Shown one piece after another: positions 10,025 through 20,483 of a stretch of DNA of 28,751 nucleotides. Every line of letters starts with the position of its first letter. Within the stretch, counting starts at the first letter, position 1. The translations under genes and the position numbers were made by a program. Below the pieces are notes generated by a model. That model saw only the letters and a program-made list of their open reading frames with translations, searched no databases and was not told where the DNA came from. The stretch comes from Gonapodya prolifera JEL478 (lineage: Eukaryota; Monoblepharomycota; Monoblepharidomycetes; Monoblepharidales; Gonapodyaceae). The stretch spans positions 220,903 to 249,653 of the forward strand of contig KQ965785.1 in assembly GCA_001574975.1 (NCBI GenBank), read 5' to 3'.

Positions 10025-10795
10025 ATGTCCTTGTCCGAACACACGGCCGCCGACCCTGCGACTCCCCGTTTCAGCGTCGGAACTCCACGAACCCCACGTC
10101 CGGACGCACCTCCGACCACCGGCATCACTCTTCCGCCACAAACACTGCGCGACCAACTTTCGCACATGGACAGACTCACGCAGCTCCAGGACAAGGTTGA
10201 CCAGGTGAGAATTCTATGGGATTCTACCATCCAATCGAGCCTCTGACGCCAAAAATTCAACGAATACTTTCCCCAGTTGATGGCTTCCTTCAAAGTCGCT
10301 TACGACCAAGCCCGCCGCTTCGCCCCACCCCTCCTCCCCGACTCTTCCGTATCCTCCACGTCCGAGCCCGTTGCTTCCCAAGCTCTCCCACCGGGCACTC
10401 AGGCTGCGCACGCGTACCGGGCCAAATCCATCACCGAACTTTCCCAGGAAATCGGCGTCCACGCCCGAGCGATCGATCTTTACATCGAGAGCTTGCCCGA
10501 TATTTCCATGTCCGAGGAGGAGCAGCTTGAAGAGCTGGCGGCGCTAGATGCGGAAAATAGAAGTCGGGGGGAGCAGTTAGAGAAGGTCGTGGAGGAGGCT
10601 AGTGAGTGCTTTGATCGTTCTGCATCGGGTCAGAGCGCAGCATTTAATACGTTTGCTGTGAGCGTAGAAGTCTTTCGTGACCTCGCACGGCAAGCGATTC
10701 GATTTATCGCCGACGACCAATATGCTTATCTGAAGAAAAGCGCCGAGAAGAAGCGACGAATTGTCGAAGCGGGCTTCGTCGGCCTGGGATTCTGA
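10025..10795 (+). CDS. MED21: Mediator complex subunit 21
   Basis: A subunit of the Mediator middle module, which links activators to RNA polymerase II. Exon one 10025-10204, intron 10205-10276 (GTGAGA...CCCCAG), exon two from 10277, joining VDQ to LMASF. The family signature DRLTQLQDKVDQ is followed by a low-complexity loop (about residues 75-100) and AKSITELSQEI, AIDLYIESLP and a coiled-coil-like LEELAALDAENRSRGEQLEKV. Without further splicing it has 232 residues. A possible 66-nt intron at 10602-10667 (GTGAGT...CGTAG, length divisible by 3) would give 210. The usual family N terminus is close to the MDRLTQ methionine, here residue 48 (10166). The preceding 47 residues, rich in Pro and Thr, are an extension or an upstream-start artefact. 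Confidence 0.85.
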
Positions 10796-10968
10796 AGCAT
10801 GTGCAAGGTTGTGCGAGGATCGCGGGCGAACACCTCTTCTGCACGTTGTCAACACGTTTATACCGGCTTTCCTATTACCCAAGGATACATCCCTGATCAT
10901 GTACTTAATCACTGTGAATCAAACAAGGTGAGGGCTGAACTCCAATCGAGGTCCTTGGAAGTGAGCAT

Positions 10969-11001
10969 GGAGCGAACGCTCCGGGAATCCACCGGAGTGT
11001 T
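10969..11001. repeat. Overlapping hairpins after MED21
   Basis: GGAGCGAACGCTCC (10969-10982) is a 6-bp stem around two bases. Overlapping it, AACGCTCCGG (10975-10984) pairs 9 of 10 with CCGGAGTGTT (10992-11001). The two stems exclude each other. Role unknown. Confidence 0.5.
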
Positions 11002-11054
11002 CAAGGAGAGCATCTTAGCGATACTTTCAACGTCATTATTCTTGGCTTCGTGAC

Positions 11055-11080
11055 GGATCTCCATTGCACACCGGAGATCC
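11055..11080. repeat. 8-bp perfect hairpin
   Basis: GGATCTCC at 11055-11062 pairs perfectly with GGAGATCC at 11073-11080 across a 10-base loop. It lies about 260 bp after the MED21 stop. It might be part of a structured 3' UTR or a small RNA; nothing ties it to a known class. Confidence 0.5.
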
Positions 11081-11141
11081 CTATGCTGCGCAGTCGTAAA
11101 AGGCGGACGGAGATCAATTCAACGCGCCCGCTTGCGGGAGC

Positions 11142-11579
11142 GTGACCCATCCATTAGTAAAACCCTTTGCCTTTGGTGGTCCGACCGGTTGTCTTGGACT
11201 CCTTTTGTTCCATTTGATCACCCTTCTTCAGACCTCCTCCTTAGTGCTCATCGCTGTCCTTCGCTTGCCGTCCTCTGTGGCACGCACTTCGCTCGGTCGA
11301 GCCACGTTTCGACGCTGCGCTCCCGTTCGGAGGGTGGTAGTCGTGGTTGTTTGGAGAGCGTTGAGGATGGCGACAGTGGCTGCTTTGGCAGGTTGGGATG
11401 GAGTTGGGGTGGTTGATTGGCGATGGAAGTGGTTGACCATTCAGTCGGCTCTGGTAGCCAAGGCAGAGGGGGCGCCACAGCTTGAGACTCTCGTGCAAGC
11501 AGTGGAAAGGCTGGGCAGGACAATCACAAGAGGCGCATTTATCGCGCTCGTTTTGTTTTGGGGCTGCAATATTGTCTGA
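11142..11579 (+). CDS. Doubtful small hydrophobic protein (145 residues)
   Basis: An intronless open frame with two hydrophobic stretches: about residues 17-40 (LGLLLFHLITLLQTSSLVLIA) and near the C terminus (AFIALVLFWG). The middle is Arg/Val-rich. I recognise no family. The opposite strand is also open across most of it (11675-11241), which lowers confidence that either is real. There is no supporting splice or neighbour evidence. Confidence 0.2.
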   Translation: MTHPLVKPFAFGGPTGCLGLLLFHLITLLQTSSLVLIAVLRLPSSVARTSLGRATFRRCAPVRRVVVVVVWRALRMATVAALAGWDGVGVVDWRWKWLTIQSALVAKAEGAPQLETLVQAVERLGRTITRGAFIALVLFWGCNIV

Positions 11580-12112
11580 CACTTGCTGTGTCTTTCTTCC
11601 CTGCAGATTTACCGCTCCGCAACTGAGCCAGTTTTGCTTACTCCCGTAGCAGCCTGGTGGATATTCTGCGAGCAATATTGACCGCTCTTGCGCATTTCGG
11701 TGCGAGTCTCATATCTTCTTGCCGGCCTTCGAACGCCCCATGGATGCATTAGCTCCCACGCGCTAGGGACCTTGAGCTACCCACATGGCAACGTGTGCGT
11801 GCGTGCTCGGACTGGGTGTACTGGTTGAGCGAGCGCTGTGTCGGTGTTGGATGTGTTGGAGGTGAAGGTAATGCGAGGATCAGAGCGAACATACTTCTGT
11901 GCGGTTTTGAATTATACCTCTGCGTGCACTGACGAATAAATACAAATATCACTCGTTGCACTCAAAACTGAGATCTTGGGGGCACCTTTTTTACACCCAG
12001 ATTGCAACCGAAGAGGACCCTAAAAGTGGTGTTTTCGTGAGCCACACCGACCAATCACCTGATGCATCTTGGCAGACCGGAATCATGAAGCGGAGAAGTG
12101 AGTGAAGTAAAG

Positions 12113-15100
12113 ATGAGACGAGCCTTCAAACAAACTGCAAAGGGCTGCGGCTGGTGCGAACCGGTCACGGGACCCTCTTGTAGCAACAATAATCAAGGGA
12201 GGTACATCCTCTTACTGGTCGGCATCGCTCTCTCCACAGAACTCGCATACTTTGGCCTTCTTTTCTTGTGGGCAGCGGCCATCCGCGTTCCCGGAGTTGC
12301 AGGAGACGACGACAGAAAGGGGAAGGACGGAAAAGGGAAGGACTTCGACGACGACGACGGTCCTCGTGAGTGATCTGATGTGCGATAAATATCTGTCTCG
12401 CCACTGATGGGTGCTGTTGTGCTCTTGAAACGCAATGGTGCTCAGCACTTGATCCCTTTCCACCAATAATGAGTGGATGTACAGGAGGCCTGACACAGTG
12501 CGGGCTGGACTGCGTATCTCTCAACGAAGATGTTCTGAACTGCGGGTGAGGGGCTCTGATGGACGCTCGTAGTGGTTTCGTGGAACTAAACACTTCCGGG
12601 TTCTTCCACAGCGGATGCGGATACCAGTGTCACAGCGGAATTGCAAACGCCGTAGACATCTGTAACGTTGGGGCGTGTCAGTTTGTCTGCACGTCTGGGT
12701 ACCACGCGGTCTCGTGTGGGGACACATTTCAATGTGTACTTCAGGGACAAGGATGTACCATCGTTTCGGACACCGATGCGCCCATCTCTCCCCCACCTGC
12801 GCCTCCGCCTGCCCCTGTACCTATACCTCCACCTCCACCTCCACCTCCAACGAACCCCCCTCCACCTCCGCCTGTGTCATGGAACACGGCGTCCTGGAGC
12901 AATAGGCCTTCAATCACGGTCCCACCACCCACCCAAGCATCTTCATTAACCGCCACTCAAAGCTCCACATCTTGTGGGTGAAACGCTGTGCTGATTCGTG
13001 ACATTTGGTGTGATAGCCCGCTCGACATCCCACAGCCTCTTTCATCGTCCCCACATCCGCTGTGGGCAATCCCAGGCCATCGACACCTTTCAACTCCTCC
13101 AACGTCAACGCCAACGATACTCGTCCGGACGGATTGTACGGAGGACAAATTTGGATTGTCAACTTGGCGTACCCCTACATTTCACTCACGTGTAACAGCA
13201 CCGCTTGCTCTACAACGGACAGGCAACCCCCACCTACAAGCTTTTCCCTTGAGTGTCCACCCAACATTGCATGTGCAAATAGCTCGTCGGCACAACTTCG
13301 AATCAGCGGTCGGACGCAGTGCATGTCGTACGCGACTCTGGGGCCGACGGAATGTGTGGTTAACCTGACACCGACAAATCTGGACTTCCTGTTCGACCAA
13401 ATATGGAGATTTGAAGTCGACATAACTGCTCATACGGGAACGCTCCTGCGACCCAAAAACGCTGGTCAGGGTGGAAACTCGTGTCTCAATCCTGTTTGGG
13501 TGAGTCTGCAGTCCTGTAGAAAATGTTGTGAACATCTCTAATATCATTGAGCAGAGCGACTCAACGGATGCTCTTGAAGTTGGGACGTGTTTAAAAGCTC
13601 CTGCTCTCTGGTACACAATGTAAGCGAAAAGCGTGTGATGATTGCCCTCCCTCAGCATTTCTCATGCATTTTCACCAACGTAGATCCGTCAACGACTGGA
13701 ATTTCCTCCAAGAGATACAGTACAACTTATCCCATCCGGAAATGCCACCGACGTCCAACATGGGAGCCAATACCGCTTCGTCCACTGGCCCGAGCTCCGG
13801 GGTTCTCGTTGGCATCATCCTCCCTGCGATTTTCATCATTTGCTCCATTGCGGGTCTCTTGTTCTATCGTCGGCGGGAGAAGAAGGTTCAAGCGGACGTG
13901 GATGCCTGGAAGGTGTCGATGAAACTCGGTCTCAAACCTACTGAAAATCGCACGCAAAGCCGCCGTCTGCGGTTTCTACGCCGACCGTCCGCGCGGAGTG
14001 TTGATGAAGGAGATCAGAGCCTGGTCGACGTGGAAACGTTGCACAGCTTTGCCATGACGGACGACGGGCTTATACGCAGGAGCAGTACTCGAACTTCCCA
14101 GGTCGATACCCTCGAAACCAACTCGGTCCGTCTTGTTGGCCACGTCACCGTGGGGACGAACAACACGGCCCGAAGTTGGGCACTTACCACTGGGCCCCGA
14201 GTTCAAAGTCTCGGCCACGGCACCGGGACGTCGCCCAGGACGCCAATGTCGAGGACCCCGACCGTGAGGTCGAACTCCTCAGTCCCCAGGTATACGCCGA
14301 CGTCACTGCGACATGTGGTCTCTAGAAGATCTGCACTTTCTCAACCCGAAGAACACGGTTTGGACGAAAATCCATTCGCGGAACAGTTTCCGTCGACAGA
14401 CCCAGGGATTGACACAGTTCAACTACCTTCCCGGCCACCGGACGTCTCGTCTATCGTTGCGAACATCAACAGGGTATGTAGCCACTGTTCAAAGGTTCCC
14501 TTCGCTCCACCCGAATTGAAATAATCTTGCTGTAGTTCTACTTGGCATTGGGAGGGCAGCCGTTCTCGGATCAACCTGTGATGGTCAATCGAGTTCTGGT
14601 TGCCATTACCGATTTCGAACCCTCCCTTACCGACGAGCTCGAGCTCCGTGAAGGCTCCTCCTACCTCGTGGAACTACTGTGGGCAGACGGGTGGTGCTTA
14701 GGTACGTTGCACATCCTTCAACGCCTTTATCACATTTGACGTATTGCGTATTGTTACACTTACAGCCCGGAATCCCTCCACGGGACTCAGCGGTCACGTG
14801 CCCATTGCAGCGTTGAGCTCTGCTCCAACGAACGTTCTTGCCGACTTTACTCCCCCTGCCGGTACAATATTGCCGGATCCCAACCCCGACGGCCCAACAG
14901 GACAACCTGCTGTTACGTCTGATGATGACCCCACAGCTTCTCGTCAAAGTGCAGTGCCTCAGTCCCTGCCAAGCTCCTCCGCACAACACGATTCCCGTCA
15001 AACAATTTCGCATTCCCGCCAAAACTCCACCCCTAACAGCCCCGCAACGTTCTCCCCCCGCACCGGCACCGCCGGTCGCTCCACTCTTTCTCGCTCGTCT

Positions 15101-15514
15101 CTACCAACAAGAGGGCCGAGTCGACGAAACTCTCTCCTGCATGATGGTGCCGTAGTTTCTCCCGTGCTGGAGGTGATACCACTTTCGGTCGCAAGACGGG
15201 TTGCTGGACTCAGTGGAGCAGGTGAGTACTGTTTTGATGAAAGCTCCGGCCTGTTCGCGACTCATGCGGTTTGTTCGCACATCTCTCGTGTTTTCAGTTG
15301 ACCTTGAAACCCTAGACGATCTGTTCCAAGATGGGCACCTTTCTCAAGAGGTAATTTCTTCTTATAGTGCAAACTTTCTTTCTACAATCTCTGACCGTAC
15401 CCCTCGCTTCTACGCAAAATTATTTAGGCATACAATATCCTCCGTGGTATACGAACGCCCAACGTGATGCCCACTGCCAGCAATACCGACGAGAATGAAG
15501 ACTCGGCAAGTTAG
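12113..15514 (+). CDS. Single-pass surface protein: Cys-rich ectodomain, TM, SH3
   Basis: Ten exons: 12113-12365, 12485-12545, 12612-12973, 13036-13499, 13555-13619, 13684-14473, 14536-14701, 14766-15221, 15298-15350 and 15428-15514. They sum to 2757 nt (918 residues) with all phases matching. A hydrophobic segment near residues 31-58 may act as an uncleaved signal or anchor; the exact N terminus is the least certain part. Next is a Cys-rich module (LNCGGCGYQCHSG, then CNVGACQFVCTSGY) resembling fungal CPL1-type secreted proteins, then a poly-Pro hinge and a second ectodomain with several N-x-S/T sites and paired Cys. The transmembrane helix (about 441-463, VLVGIILPAIFIICSIAG) is followed by RRREKK, placing the rest inside the cell. 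The SH3 domain (about 685-737) has ITDFEPSLTDELELREG and a GHVP end; its usual WW pair reads GWC. The topology recalls yeast Fus1. A role in surface sensing or polarity is inference. Confidence 0.85.
12781..12880 (+). repeat. Proline-codon low-complexity tract
   Basis: CCTCCA-type triplets encode a run of prolines between the Cys-rich module and the second ectodomain of the SH3 protein. It probably acts as a stiff extracellular linker. It is prone to length variation. Confidence 0.8.
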
Positions 15515-15680
15515 GGCGGTGTATGTGATGCGCGTTACTTCTAGATTACCGAAATACCCGCAATGATTATTTATTTTATGATTTTGTACCTCACTTTTCG
15601 ACTCCAAGTAAATCATTTTACTGACACGCTTTTGAAATGGGAACTTGGAACGGTTTGTGGAGAACTACTTCACACCTCTC

Positions 15681-18600
15681 ATGGTTCCCAGCTTCGGAAA
15701 GCTTTCCAGAAGCGCCACCATATCGCGGAAATCGACAATACCTGCATGTCCTTTAAATTCTGTCGGGCGAGGAGCACCCGTTGAATGTCGATCATGGACC
15801 TGCAGTTCTCCACGTCAGGAGATCCCAGTGAAGCAACTCTCAAGCACACGAGACTTCCATAGCCAATCTCCAAAATCTCTTCCATCGATCGTTTCAACTC
15901 GCAACTCTGCGCCAACTCGGCTCGCGGGATCCGCTGCTTCGCTATCCCTTCAACCGTCGCAGATTGACCGAGTGCTTCCTTTACCCACGCCATCGCATGT
16001 CGCGGAAACTGCAAAAAGGATACAGATAGCCTTCGATTCCCTTTCCGCCGCGCCGCCAGAGTTCGTTCTTTCTCAACCACATGTTCAACCCGCAACGTCC
16101 CGTGCATCTCACACAAATTTACGCTCGACCGCACGACCAGCTCCTCCTGGCATCTTTTCACTTCCAGGACTCACAAGCCCCTCGTCGTTTCGCGACTTAG
16201 CTCGCCGAGCCGTGGCGCGTGGAGGTGCAATTGTAGACAGAGTAGTTGCCACCGCTGACAATCCTGCAGAGTTGGCGCACATTGTCAAACGATTGGACAG
16301 GCTTTCGGATGAAGTTTGTGCCGTTGTCGACGCCGCTGAAGTGGTGCGGTCCCTCCACCCTGAAGCAGAGTGGAGAGACGCGGCAGACGAGGCTCACGGC
16401 GAGGTTTCGGCACTGCTGAACAGGCTGAACACACATAGAGAGCTATATGAGGTGTGCTATGTTCGTCCGCGACACACGTAATTGCTCTGTCCGACCTCGA
16501 AAATCTCATACCCCGACGTAATAGGCGCTCGATCGTGCGACATCTAATCCATCCATCTCCCGCACCTGGTCACCCACAGAACTTCGCGTTGCCCACCTCC
16601 TCTTAGCTGACTTCCGGCGCTCCGGCATCTACATCCGGGACCCCGCCAAACTCTCCCTCTTCGCCTCGCTCAACGATCGCATCCTCGCCCTTTCCCACAA
16701 AGTCGCCCGTGGAGCCAACGAGCCCGCGGAACCATTCGTATTCTTCAGCAACCCGTGGAAAGATCTGGCTGGGTGCGGATCGCCCTTCATTCGAGAGAAA
16801 AGCTCAACACCGACGGAGCTCTTATCCTCACAGCTGGACCGTCTGCGCCCCACGTACTTCGAACGTGCAGGAACCCGGCGACTCGACGGCGAGTTTATGA
16901 GGCCTATCACGCCTCTTCAGAAGATCAGATTGGTGCGCTCGAAAGCATGTTGAAGGACCGCGCCAGGCTCGCACGGGAGACTGGCTTTCCGAGCTATGCG
17001 GACGCTTTTTTAGAGGGCACGATGGCGGGTTCCCGCAATGTGGTCGAAGCATTCTTGGATGGTCTAAATGCAAGTAATATGCCGAGGGCTCTTGATGAAG
17101 TAACCGAGTTGAGCGTCGTCAAGAGGGCAAGGGGTGAAGACGGCCCCGTGGCGCTGTGGGACCGGGCGTATCTTCAGTCGCTCTTACCTCGAATGGCACG
17201 TCCAGCACGGAACGCGTTCGGGGCTGGAAGTCATGCTGTGCCCATCGCTGAGGACCCGTCGCTCACTCCTACGAAGGCACCTTTCTCTGCAGCGAGCTTC
17301 CCGCACCTCACCCTCGGAACGGCCCTTTCTAGAGCTTCCTTGCTCCTTCACGCCCTGTATGGTGTCCACTTAGACCCTGTCCGTGCCCCCTCAAGTGAAC
17401 TGTGGCACCCATCCGTCATCCGCCTCGACGCCATTCACGAAATTGAAGGATACCTCGGTACCGTGTACGTGGACGCGATAGAAAGACCTGGCAAGACTGC
17501 CGCGGCGGCGCATTATACCGTGCGATGCGGTCGACGCCTCGACTGGGACTTCAATGATGACGCGTGGTTGCCGGTGGATGCCGTGGAAGCTGCCGTCGTA
17601 GAGGTGGCGAGTAAGGGCCGAGGCGCTGGCGGCGAAGGCGGAGTCTTCAAGATGCCACTGGTCGTGGTTGCTGTGAATATGAGTAAATGGGGACTTGGAG
17701 AGCAGGACGTGGAGACTCTGTTCCATGAGGTGGGACACGTGGTGCACTGTGAGTCTTGTGGCTCTGACACTTAAGTTTTCGCCAGAAATGCAACCGTAAC
17801 TTTTCTCTCAGCACTCCTTGCGAAGCCTCCGCTCCAACACGTATCGGGCACCCGCTGCTCTCTCGACCTCGTTGAACTCCCGTCCATCCTTCACGAGCTC
17901 TTCACTCCGCTCTCCATTCCAAACTTCCCTGAGCCCACCGCGGTTCCACCCCTCGACCTTCAGCACCTAATCCGTCTGGTGGCTCTGGACCAACGGCGTC
18001 ACGGCAACTGTGAGGGGCTCGGGCGGACCCTCACAGTTGCTGTGGTCCAAGTCAGCGGAACACGCTGGAACTCATCGGAACTGCTTGCGCAATAACGGAC
18101 ACGATTTGATAAGCAGAATATGAAAAGCGTAAACTAGAATTGGAGCCATATAAACACTTGTAGAAATGCTAAGAATAAGCCTTTGGACTTCGAATCTCAC
18201 TCGCCTCACTCGTTCCCACTCGCTCGTCGCGGCTCTCAGGTCACTCGGCGTGACCTCTCGGCTCCCTCTCGGCTCTCTCTCTCGCTCGTACTCGACTCCA
18301 TCTCTCGCTCGTACACGGCTCTCTTACACGCTGGTCGCGTGCCTTCGGACTCACTCGGCAACCCCCACCCGCTCCCCCTGACACAACGCTCACCACATTC
18401 TCAGTGGCGGGTGGAGCAGCGTGGTCGAAGCAGCGGATGTGCGGAGAACCAACGATCCCTTCGCCATAGCAAGCACCAAGAACGATACGTGGCACGCAAG
18501 GTTCGCACACCTCTCAGCATATGGTGCTGGATACTACTCCTACTTATGGTCCCGAAGGTGGGCCGGTCGAGTGCACCGGGACGTCTTTGGAGGACATATA

Positions 18601-18759
18601 TTTGGAAGCGAGGGGTTCCGCGAGGCCGGCGAACGGTTCCGGCGAGAGGTTTTGGAGTGGGGTGGTGGTCGGGACGGCTGGGAGTGTGTCGAGGCGCTCG
18701 GAGTTGTCGAGGGCGGAGAACGGGAAGGTGCAGTCAGCATCGAAGAGGTGGGGGGTTAA
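15681..18759 (+). CDS. OCT1: Mitochondrial intermediate peptidase (M3 family)
   Basis: A zinc peptidase that trims an octapeptide from imported mitochondrial precursors after the first presequence cleavage. Exon one runs to 16451: start MVPSFGKLSRSATISRK at 15681, a presequence-like stretch, then FSLPGLTSPSSFRDLARRAV and LVKRLDRLSDEVC-type residues. Intron 16452-16524. Exon two begins ALDRATSNPSISRTWS. The zinc site HEVGH is at 17724-17738, split from its partner by intron 17749-17811 and followed by LQHVSGTRCSLDLVELPS, whose Glu is the third ligand. The C terminus has FAHLSAYGAGYYSYLW and REVLEWGGGRDGWECVEA. Two oddities: the frame changes between about 16695 and 16755 (a 47-nt interval ending CTTCAG would restore it, but with a poor GTCGCC donor), and a 460-nt interval at 18010-18469 must be skipped. 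The gene may therefore be intact with unusual introns or be damaged. The start is uncertain; 15645 is an in-frame alternative. Confidence 0.85.
18010..18469 (+). other. Oversized intron or insertion inside the OCT1-type gene
   Basis: The conserved protein stops matching after LVALDQRRHGN (to 18009) and resumes at STKNDTWHARFAHL (from 18470). A GTGAGG donor at 18010 and a CATAG acceptor at 18469 join in phase. The interval opens with a foldback: CACGGCAACTGTGAGGG (from about 18000) against CCCTCACAGTTGCTGTG, ending in GTCC that mirrors the upstream GGACC. It has an AT-rich middle (about 18090-18180) and a CT-rich tract with repeated CTCGCTCGTA and CTCGGCTC at 18190-18330. It contains stops in all plus frames. 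An acceptor at about 18404 (TTCTCAG) would be out of phase with this donor. Confidence 0.55.
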
Positions 18760-18898
18760 GAGTATCGCATTTGCGGTCGCGTGGGAGGCACCCTTAACTT
18801 GCGAAACGAACTATTTCATAAAGTCTTGACAAGTGAAGCTGATGTTACAGAAATAGAATCACTGTGACGTCTAGACCAAATCTACTGGCTCCGCTCCT

Positions 18899-20483
18899 TC
18901 ATACTTTCCGGTTCGCAAGTTCTTCGCCCGCCCGCAACCGTCTCAAGTTTTCTGCCATACCGCTCGCTATTCCCGCATAGCCCAGGTCCGACACCCCGCC
19001 AGTGTGTGGTGTTAGAGAGATTTTATCTGCTGGTAGATTCAAGAAAGGGTGTGTCGCTGGTATAAAGAACAAGACATCGAGCTCTATGAGTGTTGTTCGT
19101 GCACCCAATACCCATGCCTACCTTCAACCGGCTCCTTCTCATAAACATCTGTTCCCACGCCACCCAAGTGTCCGGATTGAACTGCTTCTGCAACAGCGGC
19201 AGAGTCGAGAATTCCACCACGTGCTACGTTGACGACAAAAGCGCCTTGTGGCAGGAGGGCGAGCTCACGAGTGGAGATGAGGTTGCGGGTTGTTGGGGTG
19301 AGTACGGCTGTGAGGACAAGGAAACGGGCGATAGGAAGAACCGAGTGAAGGTTTCTAATGGACAAGGTTGGTGTTCTGTCCTTAACTCTCTATACCCTGG
19401 GCAACTCACTCCGTGGTTTCGTATCGCCAGAGCATCGACCGGAACTCCTCCCAGCTCCAGTGTGACTCGCCTCTTTTCACAGCGTCCACGCTATGTTCAC
19501 TGGCAAGCTCCTCCTGGGTTCGTCGCCCGACACCCACGACGTACATCCCCATCGCCCACAGCCGCTTCACGATTTCTCTGCCAAGAGCTCCGTAGCATCC
19601 CACGACCACGGCACATTTTCCGGCCAGAGAGACACCAATAGGCGTCCCGAGATCTCCACGACGCACGGCGAGTTGCGCGTTGTGGTAGTCTCGAGAAAGT
19701 GAGAGCATGTGAAGAAGCGTGAGCTCTGCGACGGCAACGGAGTTTCCCCCTGCTGAAAAGTTTGGTGCCACATAGTGAGGATTGAAACCACGGAGCGATG
19801 GTGGTTCTGTGTGCCATCGAGCGGATTTGTCATGTTCAAGTCGAATGATATGAGGACAGTGAGACCTTACCGCCGTTCGAGGTTGTTGTCCCATTTACTA
19901 CAGAGCCTGGCGGTGCGACCATAGAGTCATCGACGGTGTGTGCAGGAACATTACAGACCTTCTTGGGAACAGACGTCAGTATCAAGTCGAGCCTGTCAAA
20001 ACACCCAACGCACCTTTACTCCCCGTTCCTTAGCTGCTACCATATCAACACCTTCTAGCCCCACTCCAAATTGGTGGATAAGCTTGAGCGAAGGAAGTGC
20101 GGCATCCACTAGGTAGCATTTCGTTTCGAACACGTGGTCACCATGAATGGACGTTAGACTGGTTCACGCATCCCAAAACTTGATAACTAACTCGTAGCTG
20201 CATCTACGCGGCACATCGTGGGAACCAGCACTGTGCGAGCGGAAGAATCGGCTTGTCAGGGCAACCCGAACGTGATCGATACTCCAGGAAAGGTCCACAA
20301 CCCACCGTGCGGTTGAAATTCCCTACAAGCTTCAACAATCTTGTCGGAATCGCACGCTCGGATGACGTGTTCCTTGGTGTCGCCTCCGAGGGCACGAAGG
20401 AGGAATGTTCGGCAGTGGTGGAAGTGCTGGGAGAGGACGAGGATGCGGAGGGGACTTAGAGAAGAAGAAGCGGTAACTGTCAT
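18899..20483 (-). CDS. D-isomer-specific 2-hydroxyacid dehydrogenase
   Basis: An NAD(P)-dependent oxidoreductase of the D-2-hydroxyacid family (phosphoglycerate, glyoxylate and lactate dehydrogenases); the substrate cannot be set from sequence. Seven exons: 20483-20306, 20251-20192, 20108-20014, 19958-19871, 19752-19410, 19354-19122 and 19056-18899. The total is 1155 nt (384 residues) with consistent phases. The N-terminal catalytic half includes LKLIHQFGVGLEGVDMVAAK and ERGVKVCNVPA, then AGGNSVAVAELTLLHMLSLS. The nucleotide fold shows VVVGCYGALGREIVKRL. Catalytic residues are recognisable: Arg in NVARGGILD, Glu in DVYEKEP and His in SLTPHTGG. The first Gly of the usual GxGxxG appears as Cys (CYGALG). 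Acceptable donors include a less common GTTAGT at 20191. It converges with the OCT1-type gene, their stops about 140 bp apart. Confidence 0.9.

Larger units (their letters stand above)
10796..12112. other. 1.3-kb stretch with no confident gene
   Basis: The stretch lies between MED21 and the SH3 membrane-protein gene. It carries several hairpins (listed separately) near 10969-11080 and one open frame of doubtful status at 11142-11579. Base composition is genic and CpG-rich, so it is not transposon decay. It likely contains the MED21 3' end, the promoter of the downstream gene, and perhaps a non-coding transcript or a small unrecognised gene. Confidence 0.4.

Noticed and set aside
13182-13658. 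158-codon minus-strand open frame
   Set aside because: Antisense of exons 4 and 5 of the SH3 membrane protein, whose phases and motifs are consistent.
15679-16161. 160-codon minus-strand open frame ending WRFWKAFRSWEP
   Set aside because: It looks coding-like at first, but it overlaps the presequence and N-terminal region of the OCT1-type gene, whose plus frame continues into conserved sequence.
8736-20483. Glyoxalase I and 2-hydroxyacid dehydrogenase as a methylglyoxal/D-lactate gene cluster
   Set aside because: They are over 9 kb apart with unrelated housekeeping genes between, and the dehydrogenase substrate is unknown.
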